Assembly (NCBI GenBank): GCA_964479465.1 | Contig: CAYZMG010000001.1 | Span: 62,001 to 126,000 of the forward strand | Length of the DNA: 64,000 bases | Origin: CADCTB01 sp964479465 | Lineage (GTDB): Bacteria; Actinomycetota; Acidimicrobiia; Acidimicrobiales; AC-14 | Direction of reading: 5' to 3' | Shown here: positions 26,175 to 33,941 of the stretch, one piece after another | How positions within the stretch are numbered: position 1 is the stretch's first letter | How the letters are laid out: the number at the start of each line of letters is the position of its first letter | Notes under the pieces: model-generated | Seen by the model: only the letters and a program-made list of their open reading frames with translations | Told to the model about the DNA's origin: nothing | The model's database searches: none | Made by a program: the position numbers and the translations under genes

Positions 26175-27623
26175 ATGGCGCACACGAGGTGGCGCAAGGC
26201 TGTCGGGACCGCGGTGGCCATGGGACTGCTGGCGGCCGCCTGCGGCAGCGGGGACTCCGACGACGCGGCCGGCGGCCGGAAGGCCGAACCGGGCGCCGGC
26301 ACCTGGAAGCCGTGGTTGCTCTCCTCGCCCTCGGAGATCCCTGTTCCGCCGCCGCCGGCCAAGGGCTCCGACCAGGAGAAGGCCGAGGACCAGGAGATCA
26401 AGGACCTGGCCGCCAAGCGCACCCCTGAGGTGAAGGACATCGTGCGCAAGTGGACCGCCGAGGGGGCGCCGGTCAGCACGCCGTGGGTGGAGATGAACCT
26501 GGAGTTCGTCGCCGCCCGGGAGAAGGACCCGCCGCTGTCGTCGCGGGGATACGCGCTGATGAGCGTTGCCGTGTACGACGCCATGGTGGCCACCTGGCAC
26601 TACAAGTACCAGTACAACCGCGACGCCCCTGATCTGGGTGAGCGGCTGGCCGACCCGGGCCCCGACCCCTCCTACCCGTCCGAGCACGCCGCCATCGCCG
26701 GCGCCGCCTCGCGGGTGCTCGCATACCTGTTCCCCGAGCGGCCGGCGCTGCGCTTGGACGAGAGTGCCGACCAGGCCGCCGACTCCCGGGTGATGGCCGG
26801 CGCCAACCGGCGCAGCGACGTCGACGCCGGCCTCGAGCTCGGCCACAAGGTGGCCGAGAAGATCATCGCCTTCGCCAAGGCCGACGGCGCGGAGAATCCG
26901 TGCAACAAGCGGGCCCCCGGCGGGCCGCCCCGGTACTGGACCCCGCCGCCAGGCAGCGTCGCCAACCCGGTGCAGCCCTGCGCCGGCGAGTGGAAGCCGT
27001 GGGCCATGAGCTCGGGCAGCCAGTTCCGCCCCGGGCCACCCCCTGCGTTCGGGTCCCCCGAGTTTCTTGCTCAGGCCCGCGAGGTGGTCGCAGTCAAGAG
27101 TTCGCTGACCGAGGAGCAGAAGAAGGCGGCCACGTTCTGGGCCGGCGGCCAGGGCACACCGCTGCCCGCCGGCGTGTGGATCAACGTGCTGCTGGCCTAC
27201 CTGCGTGACCGGGTGCCGACCGAGCCCCAGGCCGAGCGCACCCTGGCCCTGGCCACGGTGGCCATGTCCGACGCCGGCATCGCTTCATGGGACGCCAAGT
27301 ACGCCTACTGGGACCCCCGGCCCCAGAACGGCATACGCGACAGCGGCATCGACAGGAACTGGGAGCCCTTCATCGAAACGCCGTTCTTCCCGTCGTACAT
27401 CTCCGGCCATGCCACCTACTCCGGCGCCGCCGCCGAGGTGATGACCTACCTTTTCCCGGAGGATGCGGCCGAGTTCAACGCCAAGGCGGCCGAGGCGTCC
27501 AACTCCCGGCTGTGGGGCGGAATCCACTGGCGGGCCGACAACGAGGTGGGGGAGGCCGTGGGCCGCAAGGTCGGCGCCCTGGTGGTCGAGCGGGCCAAGA
27601 CCGACGGAGGCGGGACGGGCTGA
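26175..27623 (+). CDS. Secreted vanadium-haloperoxidase/PAP2-like lipoprotein
   Basis: 482 residues; ATG 26175 has a strong ribosome site and gives a lipoprotein signal MAHTRWRKAVGTAVAMGLLA followed by AAC, with lipidation expected at the Cys. The C-terminal half carries the acid phosphatase/vanadium haloperoxidase signature: YWDPRPQNGI, SYISGHATYSGA (His412) and SRLWGGIHWRADNEVG (His451). An earlier YPSEHAAIAGAASRVLAYLF partly repeats the central motif, as in other vanadium-dependent haloperoxidase-like proteins. It may be a phosphatase or a haloperoxidase; the motif alone does not separate these. Confidence 0.82.
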   Translation: MAHTRWRKAVGTAVAMGLLAAACGSGDSDDAAGGRKAEPGAGTWKPWLLSSPSEIPVPPPPAKGSDQEKAEDQEIKDLAAKRTPEVKDIVRKWTAEGAPVSTPWVEMNLEFVAAREKDPPLSSRGYALMSVAVYDAMVATWHYKYQYNRDAPDLGERLADPGPDPSYPSEHAAIAGAASRVLAYLFPERPALRLDESADQAADSRVMAGANRRSDVDAGLELGHKVAEKIIAFAKADGAENPCNKRAPGGPPRYWTPPPGSVANPVQPCAGEWKPWAMSSGSQFRPGPPPAFGSPEFLAQAREVVAVKSSLTEEQKKAATFWAGGQGTPLPAGVWINVLLAYLRDRVPTEPQAERTLALATVAMSDAGIASWDAKYAYWDPRPQNGIRDSGIDRNWEPFIETPFFPSYISGHATYSGAAAEVMTYLFPEDAAEFNAKAAEASNSRLWGGIHWRADNEVGEAVGRKVGALVVERAKTDGGGTG

Positions 27624-27641
27624 GCGCGGCCGGCGCCGGAG

Positions 27642-28856
27642 CTAGAAGGCGCGGGGTGTGAGGACGGCGCCGTCGGCGAGCATGCCGGCGGTGCCGGCGC
27701 CACCCCAGACGATCAGCTGCTGGCCGGTCCACACCATGGCGTGGTGCTGGCGGGCGGGGAGGGGGCCGGGGGCCATGGCGACCCAGGCGTCGTCGAAGGG
27801 GTTGTAGAGGGCGCCGTCACCCTGCACGGCGGAGTCGAACCCGCCCCAGACCAGCATCTCCCGCCCGGTCCAGACGGCCCGGTGGGCGCCCCGGCCGCCC
27901 AGGGGCGAGGGGGCGATCGGAGCCCAGGAGTTGGAGGAGAGGTCGTAGGCGGCGCCGTCGCCGTAGAAGCACGGGGTGCAGGCGTCGGAGCGTCCGTAGC
28001 CACCCCAGACCAGGAGCTGGTTGCCGGTCCAGACACCGGCGGCGTTGTCCCGAGCCTCCAACGAGGCCGGCGGCGCGGCCATGGCCGACCAACCGTTCGT
28101 CGCCGGGCTGTAGACCGCGCCGTCGGCGAAGTAGCGCCCGCCCTCGGCCGCCTCCGAGGAGCCCCCCCAAACCAGCATGCGGTCGGTGGTGGCGACGGCC
28201 CGGTGGCCGAGCCGGGGCGCCAGCGGGGGGACGGGCAGGGGATCCCAGGTGTCGGCCACGGGGTCGTAGGCGGCGCCGTCGCCCAGGGCGGCGCCGCTGA
28301 GCGACGCTCCGCCCCAAACCACCATCCGGTTCTGGAGGAACACGGCCGTGTGGCCGTGGCGGGGCTCGATCGGGGCCGGCGCCATCGGCGTCCACGCCTT
28401 GGCGATGGGGTCGTAGACGGCACCGTCGCCCAGCGCGCACAGCCCGTCGCAGCCTTCCCGGGGCCCCAGCCCGCCGAAGACGATCATCCTGGTGCCGGTC
28501 CAGACCGCGCTCTGGCCCCGCCGGGGGCCGAGCGACGCCGGCGCCAGCGGCGCCCACCGGCCCGTGGCCAGGTCGTAGGAGGCGCCGTCGCCCAGGACGC
28601 CGGCCTCGCCGGTCCCGCCCCACACGATCATGGCGTTGCGGGTCCAGACCACTGAGGGCTCGCTACGGCCGGCGATGCCGGCGTCGGCCAGCGCCACCCA
28701 GGCGCCGGCGGCCGGCGGACGGGGGTCGTCGCCGTCGGTCGGCGGCACGACCACCACCAGGGCGACGGCGCCCAACACCGCGAGGAGCGGCCAGAGAAGC
28801 CAGCGGGCGGCGGCCCGGAGGCTACGCGCGGAGGGCGAGGATGGCTCCGTCGTCAT
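27642..28856 (-). CDS. Kelch-repeat membrane-anchored protein (paralogue 2)
   Basis: 404 residues. An N-terminal hydrophobic segment (about 17-37) is followed by seven repeats, each with a WGG or FGG core after a hydrophobic trio (MIVWGG, MIVFGG, MVVWGG, MLVWGG and so on) and a DGA-Y-P motif. That predicts a seven-bladed beta-propeller outside the membrane. It is a clear paralogue of the gene upstream, whose 3' end overlaps this start by 35 bp. The plus-strand haloperoxidase-like gene converges on it with an 18-bp gap. Function unknown; binding or scaffolding is typical of propellers. Confidence 0.8.
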   Translation of the reverse strand: MTTEPSSPSARSLRAAARWLLWPLLAVLGAVALVVVVPPTDGDDPRPPAAGAWVALADAGIAGRSEPSVVWTRNAMIVWGGTGEAGVLGDGASYDLATGRWAPLAPASLGPRRGQSAVWTGTRMIVFGGLGPREGCDGLCALGDGAVYDPIAKAWTPMAPAPIEPRHGHTAVFLQNRMVVWGGASLSGAALGDGAAYDPVADTWDPLPVPPLAPRLGHRAVATTDRMLVWGGSSEAAEGGRYFADGAVYSPATNGWSAMAAPPASLEARDNAAGVWTGNQLLVWGGYGRSDACTPCFYGDGAAYDLSSNSWAPIAPSPLGGRGAHRAVWTGREMLVWGGFDSAVQGDGALYNPFDDAWVAMAPGPLPARQHHAMVWTGQQLIVWGGAGTAGMLADGAVLTPRAF

Positions 28857-30195
28857 GGTTGGCCTCGGCGCCGGCGCCCTCGCCGTGGGGCCCGTGGCCG
28901 CCCCAGATGAGCACTTGGTTCCCGGCCAACACCATGGCCTGGCCCTGCCGGGGCAGCAGCGGGCTCTGGGGCAGCGCGGCCCAGCTGTCGGACTCGGGGT
29001 TGTACGTGGCGCCGTCGTTCAGCTCGGTGGTGTTGAACCCGCCCCAAACGAGCATCTCCCGACCGGTCCACACCGCCCGGTGGGCGCCCCGGCCGCTTAG
29101 GGGGCCGGGCGACATCAGGGTCCAGGTATCGGCGGCCAGGTCGTAGATGGCCCCGTCCTCGTGGTTGCACGGGTTACAGGTGGCGTTGCGGCTGTAGCCG
29201 CCCCACACCAGCATCTTCTCGCCGGTCCAGACGCTGCTGAAGGTGTCCCGCCCGCCGCCCTCCCGGGTCTCGGGGAACGCTGCCATGGGCTTCCACGCGT
29301 TCTCCGCCGGGCTGTAGATGGCCCCGTCGGCGAAGTGCTTCCCCGCCTGCCCCTCCCCCGACGAACCGCCCCAGACGAGCATCCGGTGGGCGGAGGCCAC
29401 GGTGCGGTGGGCGATGCGGGCCTCGAGCGGCGCCGGCGGCAGGACGGTCCAGGCGTCGGCCGCCGGATCGTAGGACGCTCCATCGGCGGTCGGCTTGCCT
29501 CCTTCGACCGCCCCGCCCCAGACCACCATCCGGTCCTGCACCCACACTGCGGAGTGCCCGCTGCGGCCGGCGATGGGCGCCGGCGCCATCGGCGACCAAT
29601 TGTCGGTGGCGGGGTCGTAGGCGGCCCCGTCACTGAGCGCGCAAGCCGGCTGGCAGCCGGCGCCCCGGGCCAGCCCGCCGAAGACGATCATCTTCGACCC
29701 GGTCCACACCGCCGAGGCGTTGGTTCTTCCGGCCAGCGGGGACGGCGCCAGCGGTTTCCAGGTGTTGGCGGGCAGCTCCAGCATGGCGCCGTCGTTGGCC
29801 GGCCCGCCGGAGGGGCTACCGCCCCAGACGATCATGCTCCGGCCCGTCGACACGAAGGCCATGCCGGTACGAGAGGCCAGGCCGGCGTCGGGCAGGGGCG
29901 TCCACGCCGCCGAAACCGTGCCGTCGCCTCCGTCGTCGCCGCCCGACGGGCGCAGGAACACCACGCCGGCGATCACCAGGGCCAGGACGACCCCGATCAG
30001 TAGGCCCCGGCGCCTCGGCCCCGAGCGCTCGGCCTTGGGGGCGAACGCGGTGACCGCCTCCTTCTTGGCACTGCCGGCGTGCTCCTCGCAGGCGACGCCC
30101 ATCGCGGTGCGGACGGCGCAATCGGTGCAGACCGGGGTGCCGCAGGTGCGACAGCTCAGGTTGGTCTCGACGTTATGAGGCGTGCAGGTAGCCAT
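28822..30195 (-). CDS. Kelch-repeat protein with N-terminal B-box-like zinc finger (paralogue 1)
   Basis: 457 residues from ATG 30195. Residues 1-40 contain CTPHN, CRTCGTPVCTDC and CEEH, a Cys/His pattern like the B-box-type zinc finger found at the N-terminus of many actinobacterial membrane proteins. One transmembrane helix follows (about 67-85, LLIGVVLALVIAGVVF), then seven Kelch-like WGG/FGG repeats. The zinc finger should be cytoplasmic and the propeller extracytoplasmic. The downstream paralogue lacks the zinc finger. Confidence 0.8.
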   Translation of the reverse strand: MATCTPHNVETNLSCRTCGTPVCTDCAVRTAMGVACEEHAGSAKKEAVTAFAPKAERSGPRRRGLLIGVVLALVIAGVVFLRPSGGDDGGDGTVSAAWTPLPDAGLASRTGMAFVSTGRSMIVWGGSPSGGPANDGAMLELPANTWKPLAPSPLAGRTNASAVWTGSKMIVFGGLARGAGCQPACALSDGAAYDPATDNWSPMAPAPIAGRSGHSAVWVQDRMVVWGGAVEGGKPTADGASYDPAADAWTVLPPAPLEARIAHRTVASAHRMLVWGGSSGEGQAGKHFADGAIYSPAENAWKPMAAFPETREGGGRDTFSSVWTGEKMLVWGGYSRNATCNPCNHEDGAIYDLAADTWTLMSPGPLSGRGAHRAVWTGREMLVWGGFNTTELNDGATYNPESDSWAALPQSPLLPRQGQAMVLAGNQVLIWGGHGPHGEGAGAEANHDDGAILALRA

Positions 30196-30234
30196 GGCCC
30201 GCATCATCGCACCGCCGGGCCGTCGCGGGCCGGG

Positions 30235-32292
30235 CTACTCCTCCATGAGGGATCGGGCGGCGGCGGCAACGTCGGCGGCGGTGATCGACAGGGCCCGCTC
30301 CAGCCCGATCTCGAACGGCATGGCGGGCACGTCGGGCATGGCCAGCCGGCGGACGGGGGCGTCGAGGTCGTAGAACGCCTCCTGGGAGACGGTGGCCGCC
30401 ACCTCGGCGCCGACCCCGAAGCTCACGTTGTCCTCGTGGACGACCAGCACCCGCCCGGTCCGCACCGCCGAGGCCAGGATGGTCGTGGTGTCCAGGGGCG
30501 AGATGGTGCGCAGGTCGATGACCTCCACCGAGTAGTCCTCCTCGGCGAGCATCTCCGCCGCCTCCAGCGACAGGTGCCGGTGCAGGCCGTAGGTGACGAG
30601 CGTCATGTCGTCGCCGGGACGGGCCACGTCGGCCAGGCCGATAGGCACCCGCCACGGGCCGCCGGGGACGAGGCCGGTGATCTTGCGGTAGGTCTTCTTG
30701 TGCTCCAGGAAGAGCACCGGGTCGGGGTCCTCGATGGCGCTGCGCAGGAGGCCGGCGATGTCGGCCGGCGTCGAGGGTGCCACCACCTTGAGGCCGGCCA
30801 CGTGGGCGTAGAACGCCTCAACGGCCTGGGAGTGGTACGGGCCCCGGTGACCACCGCCGCCCCAGGGAGTTCGGACGACGAGCGGCACGCTGAAGTCTCC
30901 GTTCGACCGGTAGTGGATCTTGGCCGCCTCGCTCACCAACTGGTCGAACGTCGAGTGCATGAAGTCGGCGAACTGGATCTCGGCGACCGGCCGCATACCG
31001 GCCAGGGCCAGCCCAACGCCGATGCCGACGATCGAGGACTCGGCCAGCGGCGTGTCGATGACCCGCGCGTCGCCGTAGGCGTCCTGGAGGCCGCGGGTGG
31101 CCCGGAACACCCCGCCCAGCACGCCAACGTCTTCACCGAGCACGACAACCCGCTCGTCCTCGGCCATGACGTCGTGGAGCGTCTCGCGAACAGCGTCGAG
31201 GTTGCTTCTCTCCACGCCCCCCGGCGGCACGGCAGGCGCCCGTGGCGGTCGTTCCGGCCGGGGACGGGCGTAGACCCGGCTCGACGCTGTCGCCGGCTCG
31301 GGCGGGGCGGCGGCCTCGGCCTGACGCGCTGCCTCGTTGACTTCATCCCGGGCCGCCTGCTCGATGCGGGCGACCTCCTCAGCCGTCAGCAATCCCTGCT
31401 CCAGCACGTACCGCTCGAGCCGGGGCAGCGGATCGCGCCTACGGGCCGCCTTGACCTCCTCGCGGGAGCGGTAGACCCGGTCATCGTCGTCGGTGGTGTG
31501 GGGCATGAGCCGGTAGGTCTTGGCTTCGACGATCGTCGGGCCCTTGCCCGCCCGGGCCCGGGTCACGGCGGCCTGGGTGGCGGCGTAGACGTCGAGGATG
31601 TCGTTGCCGTCGACCACAACCCCGTCGAACCCGTAGGCCGCCGCCCGGTCGGCCACGTCGGGCACGGCCGACTGCTTTCGCATCCCGACCGAGATGGCAT
31701 AGCCATTGTTCTCGCACACGAAGACCGCCGGCAGCCGGTGGATGCCGGCGAAGTTCAGAGCCTCGTGGAAGTCACCCTTCGACGAGGCCGCTTCGCCGAA
31801 CCAGGTGACCGTGACCTTGTCGTCGCCCCGGAGGCTGGACGCCAGGGCCAGGCCGGCGGCGTGGGGGAACTGGGTGCCGATGGGCGAGGAGCCGGTGATG
31901 ATCCCGAGGCGCTTGGCGCCCCAGTGGTTCGGCATCTGGCGGCCGCCCGAGTTCGGGTCGTCGCCCTTGGCCAGCACGGCCAGGAAAACCTCATACGGCG
32001 TCATGCCCAGAGTCAGGACCACGCCGACGTCGCGGTAGTAGGGCAGGGCCAGGTCGTGGCCGGGCCGCAGCGCCCACGCCGAGCCCACCTGGGCCGCTTC
32101 CTGCCCCTCGGCGGGGATGTAGAAGCGGGCCTTTCCCGTCCGGGTGAGGTTCCAGGCCTTCTGGTCGACCAGCCGGGTCAGCAGCACCGTGCGGTACATG
32201 CCGACCACGTCGTCGGCGGACAGGCCCAGCTGGACGTGACGGGCCGGAGGTACCGCCCGGGCCGGGGCCCGATCGTGGATGACTTTGGCCAT
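30235..32292 (-). CDS. Fused 2-oxoacid dehydrogenase E1 component (alpha and beta subunits in one chain)
   Basis: 685 residues. The first 340 are E1-alpha-like: YRTVLLTRLVDQKAWNLTR, the ThDP/Mg motif GEAASSKGDFHEALN (166-180) and KTYRLMPHTTDDD. An Ala/Pro-rich linker joins residues 360-685, which are E1-beta-like: NLDAVRETLHDVMAEDERVV, GEDVGVLGGVF, DTPLAESSIVGIGVGLA, PWGGGGHRGPYHSQ and VIDLRTISPLD. It decarboxylates a 2-oxoacid and hands the acyl group to an E2, which is not in the window. The neighbouring amino acid dehydrogenase suggests branched-chain oxoacids as substrate. Confidence 0.9.
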   Translation of the reverse strand: MAKVIHDRAPARAVPPARHVQLGLSADDVVGMYRTVLLTRLVDQKAWNLTRTGKARFYIPAEGQEAAQVGSAWALRPGHDLALPYYRDVGVVLTLGMTPYEVFLAVLAKGDDPNSGGRQMPNHWGAKRLGIITGSSPIGTQFPHAAGLALASSLRGDDKVTVTWFGEAASSKGDFHEALNFAGIHRLPAVFVCENNGYAISVGMRKQSAVPDVADRAAAYGFDGVVVDGNDILDVYAATQAAVTRARAGKGPTIVEAKTYRLMPHTTDDDDRVYRSREEVKAARRRDPLPRLERYVLEQGLLTAEEVARIEQAARDEVNEAARQAEAAAPPEPATASSRVYARPRPERPPRAPAVPPGGVERSNLDAVRETLHDVMAEDERVVVLGEDVGVLGGVFRATRGLQDAYGDARVIDTPLAESSIVGIGVGLALAGMRPVAEIQFADFMHSTFDQLVSEAAKIHYRSNGDFSVPLVVRTPWGGGGHRGPYHSQAVEAFYAHVAGLKVVAPSTPADIAGLLRSAIEDPDPVLFLEHKKTYRKITGLVPGGPWRVPIGLADVARPGDDMTLVTYGLHRHLSLEAAEMLAEEDYSVEVIDLRTISPLDTTTILASAVRTGRVLVVHEDNVSFGVGAEVAATVSQEAFYDLDAPVRRLAMPDVPAMPFEIGLERALSITAADVAAAARSLMEE

Positions 32293-32300
32293 CGCTGGAC

Positions 32301-33377
32301 CTACGCCGGCGGGCGGATCTGGTGGACGGCGGACAGGGCGGCGATGCGGTTCTCGGCCCGCCGGTCGGCGGCCTCCGCGGTCGTCACCCCGTCGACCTCG
32401 GCCGCCTGCAGGACCGAGGTGACGGTGTCGTAGATGCGCCGGACGGCGGCGAGCGCCAGGTCCGGGTGGTAGCCGCCGGGCGCCAGCTCCTCGGCGATGT
32501 TGATCAGCCCGCCGGCGTTGACGACGAAATCAGGGGCGTAGAGAACCCCGGCCTGGGCCAGCAGCCCGGCCGAGGCCGTATCCGCCAGCTGGTTGTTAGC
32601 CGAGCCCACCACCGCCGCGCACCGTAGCTCGGGAATCGTCGCCGCGCTGAGAACCCCGCCCATGGCGCACGGCGCGTAGATCTCGCAGTCGGTGGCGTGG
32701 ATCTTCTCGACGGCCACGGCTTCGGCGCCAAAGCGGGCGGTGGCCCACTCGACGGCGGCCGGGGTGGTGTCGGCGACGGTCATCCGGGCGCCCTCCTCGG
32801 CCAGATGGCCCAGCAGGGCCCGGCCCACCTTGCCGACGCCGGCCACCGCCACGTGGCGGCCGGCGAGCGACGTGTCGCCCCAGAGGTGGCGGGCCACCGC
32901 CTTCATGGCCCACAGCACGCCGTAGCCGGTGGCGGTCGACGGGTCGCCGGAGCCGCCCAGCTCCCGGCTCACACCGGTCACGAAGCGGGTCTCCCGCCGG
33001 ACGAGGTCCATGTCGTCCTGGGTGGTGCCGATGTCCTCGGCGGTCAGGTAGCGGCCGCCCAGGGCATCCACGTGGCGGGCGTAGGCCCGCAGCAGCACCT
33101 CGGTCTTGTCCCGGATGGGGTCGCCGAAGATGACCGCTTTGCCCCCGCCGAGGTCGAGGCCGGCGGCGGCGGCCTTGTACGTCATGCCGCGCGCCAGCCG
33201 CAGGACGTCCTCCAGGCCCTCCGCCTCCGACGCGTAGGGGTAGAACCGGGTGCCACCGAGCGCCGGCCCCAGGCGCGTGGAGTGGACGGCGATGATGGCC
33301 CGCAGGCCCGAGCTCCGGTCGTGACAGAACACGACCTGCTCGTAGTCGTCGCCCCCGATGCGTTCGAAGACGTCCAC
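32301..33377 (-). CDS. Leu/Val/Phe-type amino acid dehydrogenase
   Basis: 358 residues from GTG 33377. NAD-dependent oxidative deamination of branched-chain or aromatic amino acids. The catalytic region GMTYKAAAAGLDLGGGKAVI (Lys68, Lys80) is followed by a Rossmann domain with VAVAGVGKVGRALLGHL. Also seen: ITAEDIGTT-like LTAEDIGTTQDDM and APCAMGGVLS. It precedes the E1 gene by 8 bp, so the two form an operon that could deaminate and then decarboxylate branched-chain amino acids. A longer open frame through the tRNA genes to 33932 is spurious. Confidence 0.9.
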   Translation of the reverse strand: MDVFERIGGDDYEQVVFCHDRSSGLRAIIAVHSTRLGPALGGTRFYPYASEAEGLEDVLRLARGMTYKAAAAGLDLGGGKAVIFGDPIRDKTEVLLRAYARHVDALGGRYLTAEDIGTTQDDMDLVRRETRFVTGVSRELGGSGDPSTATGYGVLWAMKAVARHLWGDTSLAGRHVAVAGVGKVGRALLGHLAEEGARMTVADTTPAAVEWATARFGAEAVAVEKIHATDCEIYAPCAMGGVLSAATIPELRCAAVVGSANNQLADTASAGLLAQAGVLYAPDFVVNAGGLINIAEELAPGGYHPDLALAAVRRIYDTVTSVLQAAEVDGVTTAEAADRRAENRIAALSAVHQIRPPA

Positions 33378-33396
33378 CGGTGCAACGCTACTGGCC

Positions 33397-33747
33397 CTAC
33401 CGGACGACGAGCGTCGCCACCTGGTGGGTCTCGTGGAGCTGGCAGTAGATCTTGAAGGTGCCCGGGTGCCGGGCCTGGAACTTCTTCTCGGCCCCACCCG
33501 GGGGGATCTCGTCCTGGATGCCATAGCCCTCGATGCTGAAGCCGTGGACTGCGCTCGTGGGGTTGGCGATGGCCAGCGTGACGTTGTCGTCCTTGTCGAC
33601 CGTGATCGTCGTGGGCTCGAACACGGCGCCGGACGGTCCCGAGGAGACGGCGATCTGGCGTTCGACGTCCGGGTGGCCGCCACAGCCGGACAGGGCGAGA
33701 GCGGCCCCCAGTAGGGTCGCTGGAAGGAAACGGCGGAAAGTGGGCAC
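33397..33747 (-). CDS. Cupredoxin-like lipoprotein
   Basis: 116 residues, GTG start. The lipoprotein signal FRRFLPATLLGAALALSGC gives lipid-modified Cys22. The mature domain has a type 1 copper pattern: His68 in SAVHGF and the cluster C102-x2-H105-x2-H108 (IYCQLHETHQ). Probably a periplasmic/cell-surface electron carrier or copper-binding protein. The start codon lies only 2 nt from the 3' end of tRNA-Phe, so there is no room for a ribosome site unless it is inside the tRNA. Confidence 0.8.
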   Translation of the reverse strand: MPTFRRFLPATLLGAALALSGCGGHPDVERQIAVSSGPSGAVFEPTTITVDKDDNVTLAIANPTSAVHGFSIEGYGIQDEIPPGGAEKKFQARHPGTFKIYCQLHETHQVATLVVR

Positions 33748-33748
33748 G

Positions 33749-33821
33749 TGGTCGGGACCGGTGTCGATCCGGTGACCTCGCGCTTTTCAGGCGCGCGCTC
33801 TACCAACTGAGCTACCCGACC
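33749..33821 (-). tRNA. tRNA-Phe (anticodon GAA)
   Basis: 73 nt without encoded CCA. Acceptor GGTCGGG/CCCGACC, D-arm GCTC-AGTTGGTA-GAGC, anticodon stem CGCGC/GCGCG with loop CTGAAAA (GAA at 34-36), T-stem ACCGG/CCGGT, discriminator A. The T-loop reads ATCGACA, so position 54 is A where almost all bacterial tRNAs have T. Confidence 0.95.
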
Positions 33822-33845
33822 AAGATTCGAAAAAACCAAACTGCG

Positions 33846-33920
33846 CGGTCCTGACGAGATTTGAACTCGCGACCTCCGCCTTGACAGGGCGGCGTGCACT
33901 CCAAGCTGCACCACAGGACC
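33846..33920 (-). tRNA. tRNA-Asp (anticodon GTC)
   Basis: 75 nt without encoded CCA. Acceptor GGTCCTG/CAGGACC, anticodon stem CCGCC/GGCGG with loop CTGTCAA (GTC), T-arm GCGAG-TTCAAAT-CTCGT, discriminator G. It lies 24 bp upstream of tRNA-Phe and is probably co-transcribed. Confidence 0.96.
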
Positions 33921-33941
33921 CTGCGATGACAATCAGCAACA

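Noticed and set aside
32301..33932. Longer start for the amino acid dehydrogenase running through both tRNA genes
   Set aside because: Would translate tRNA sequences and a cupredoxin gene; the family N-terminus begins at GTG 33377.
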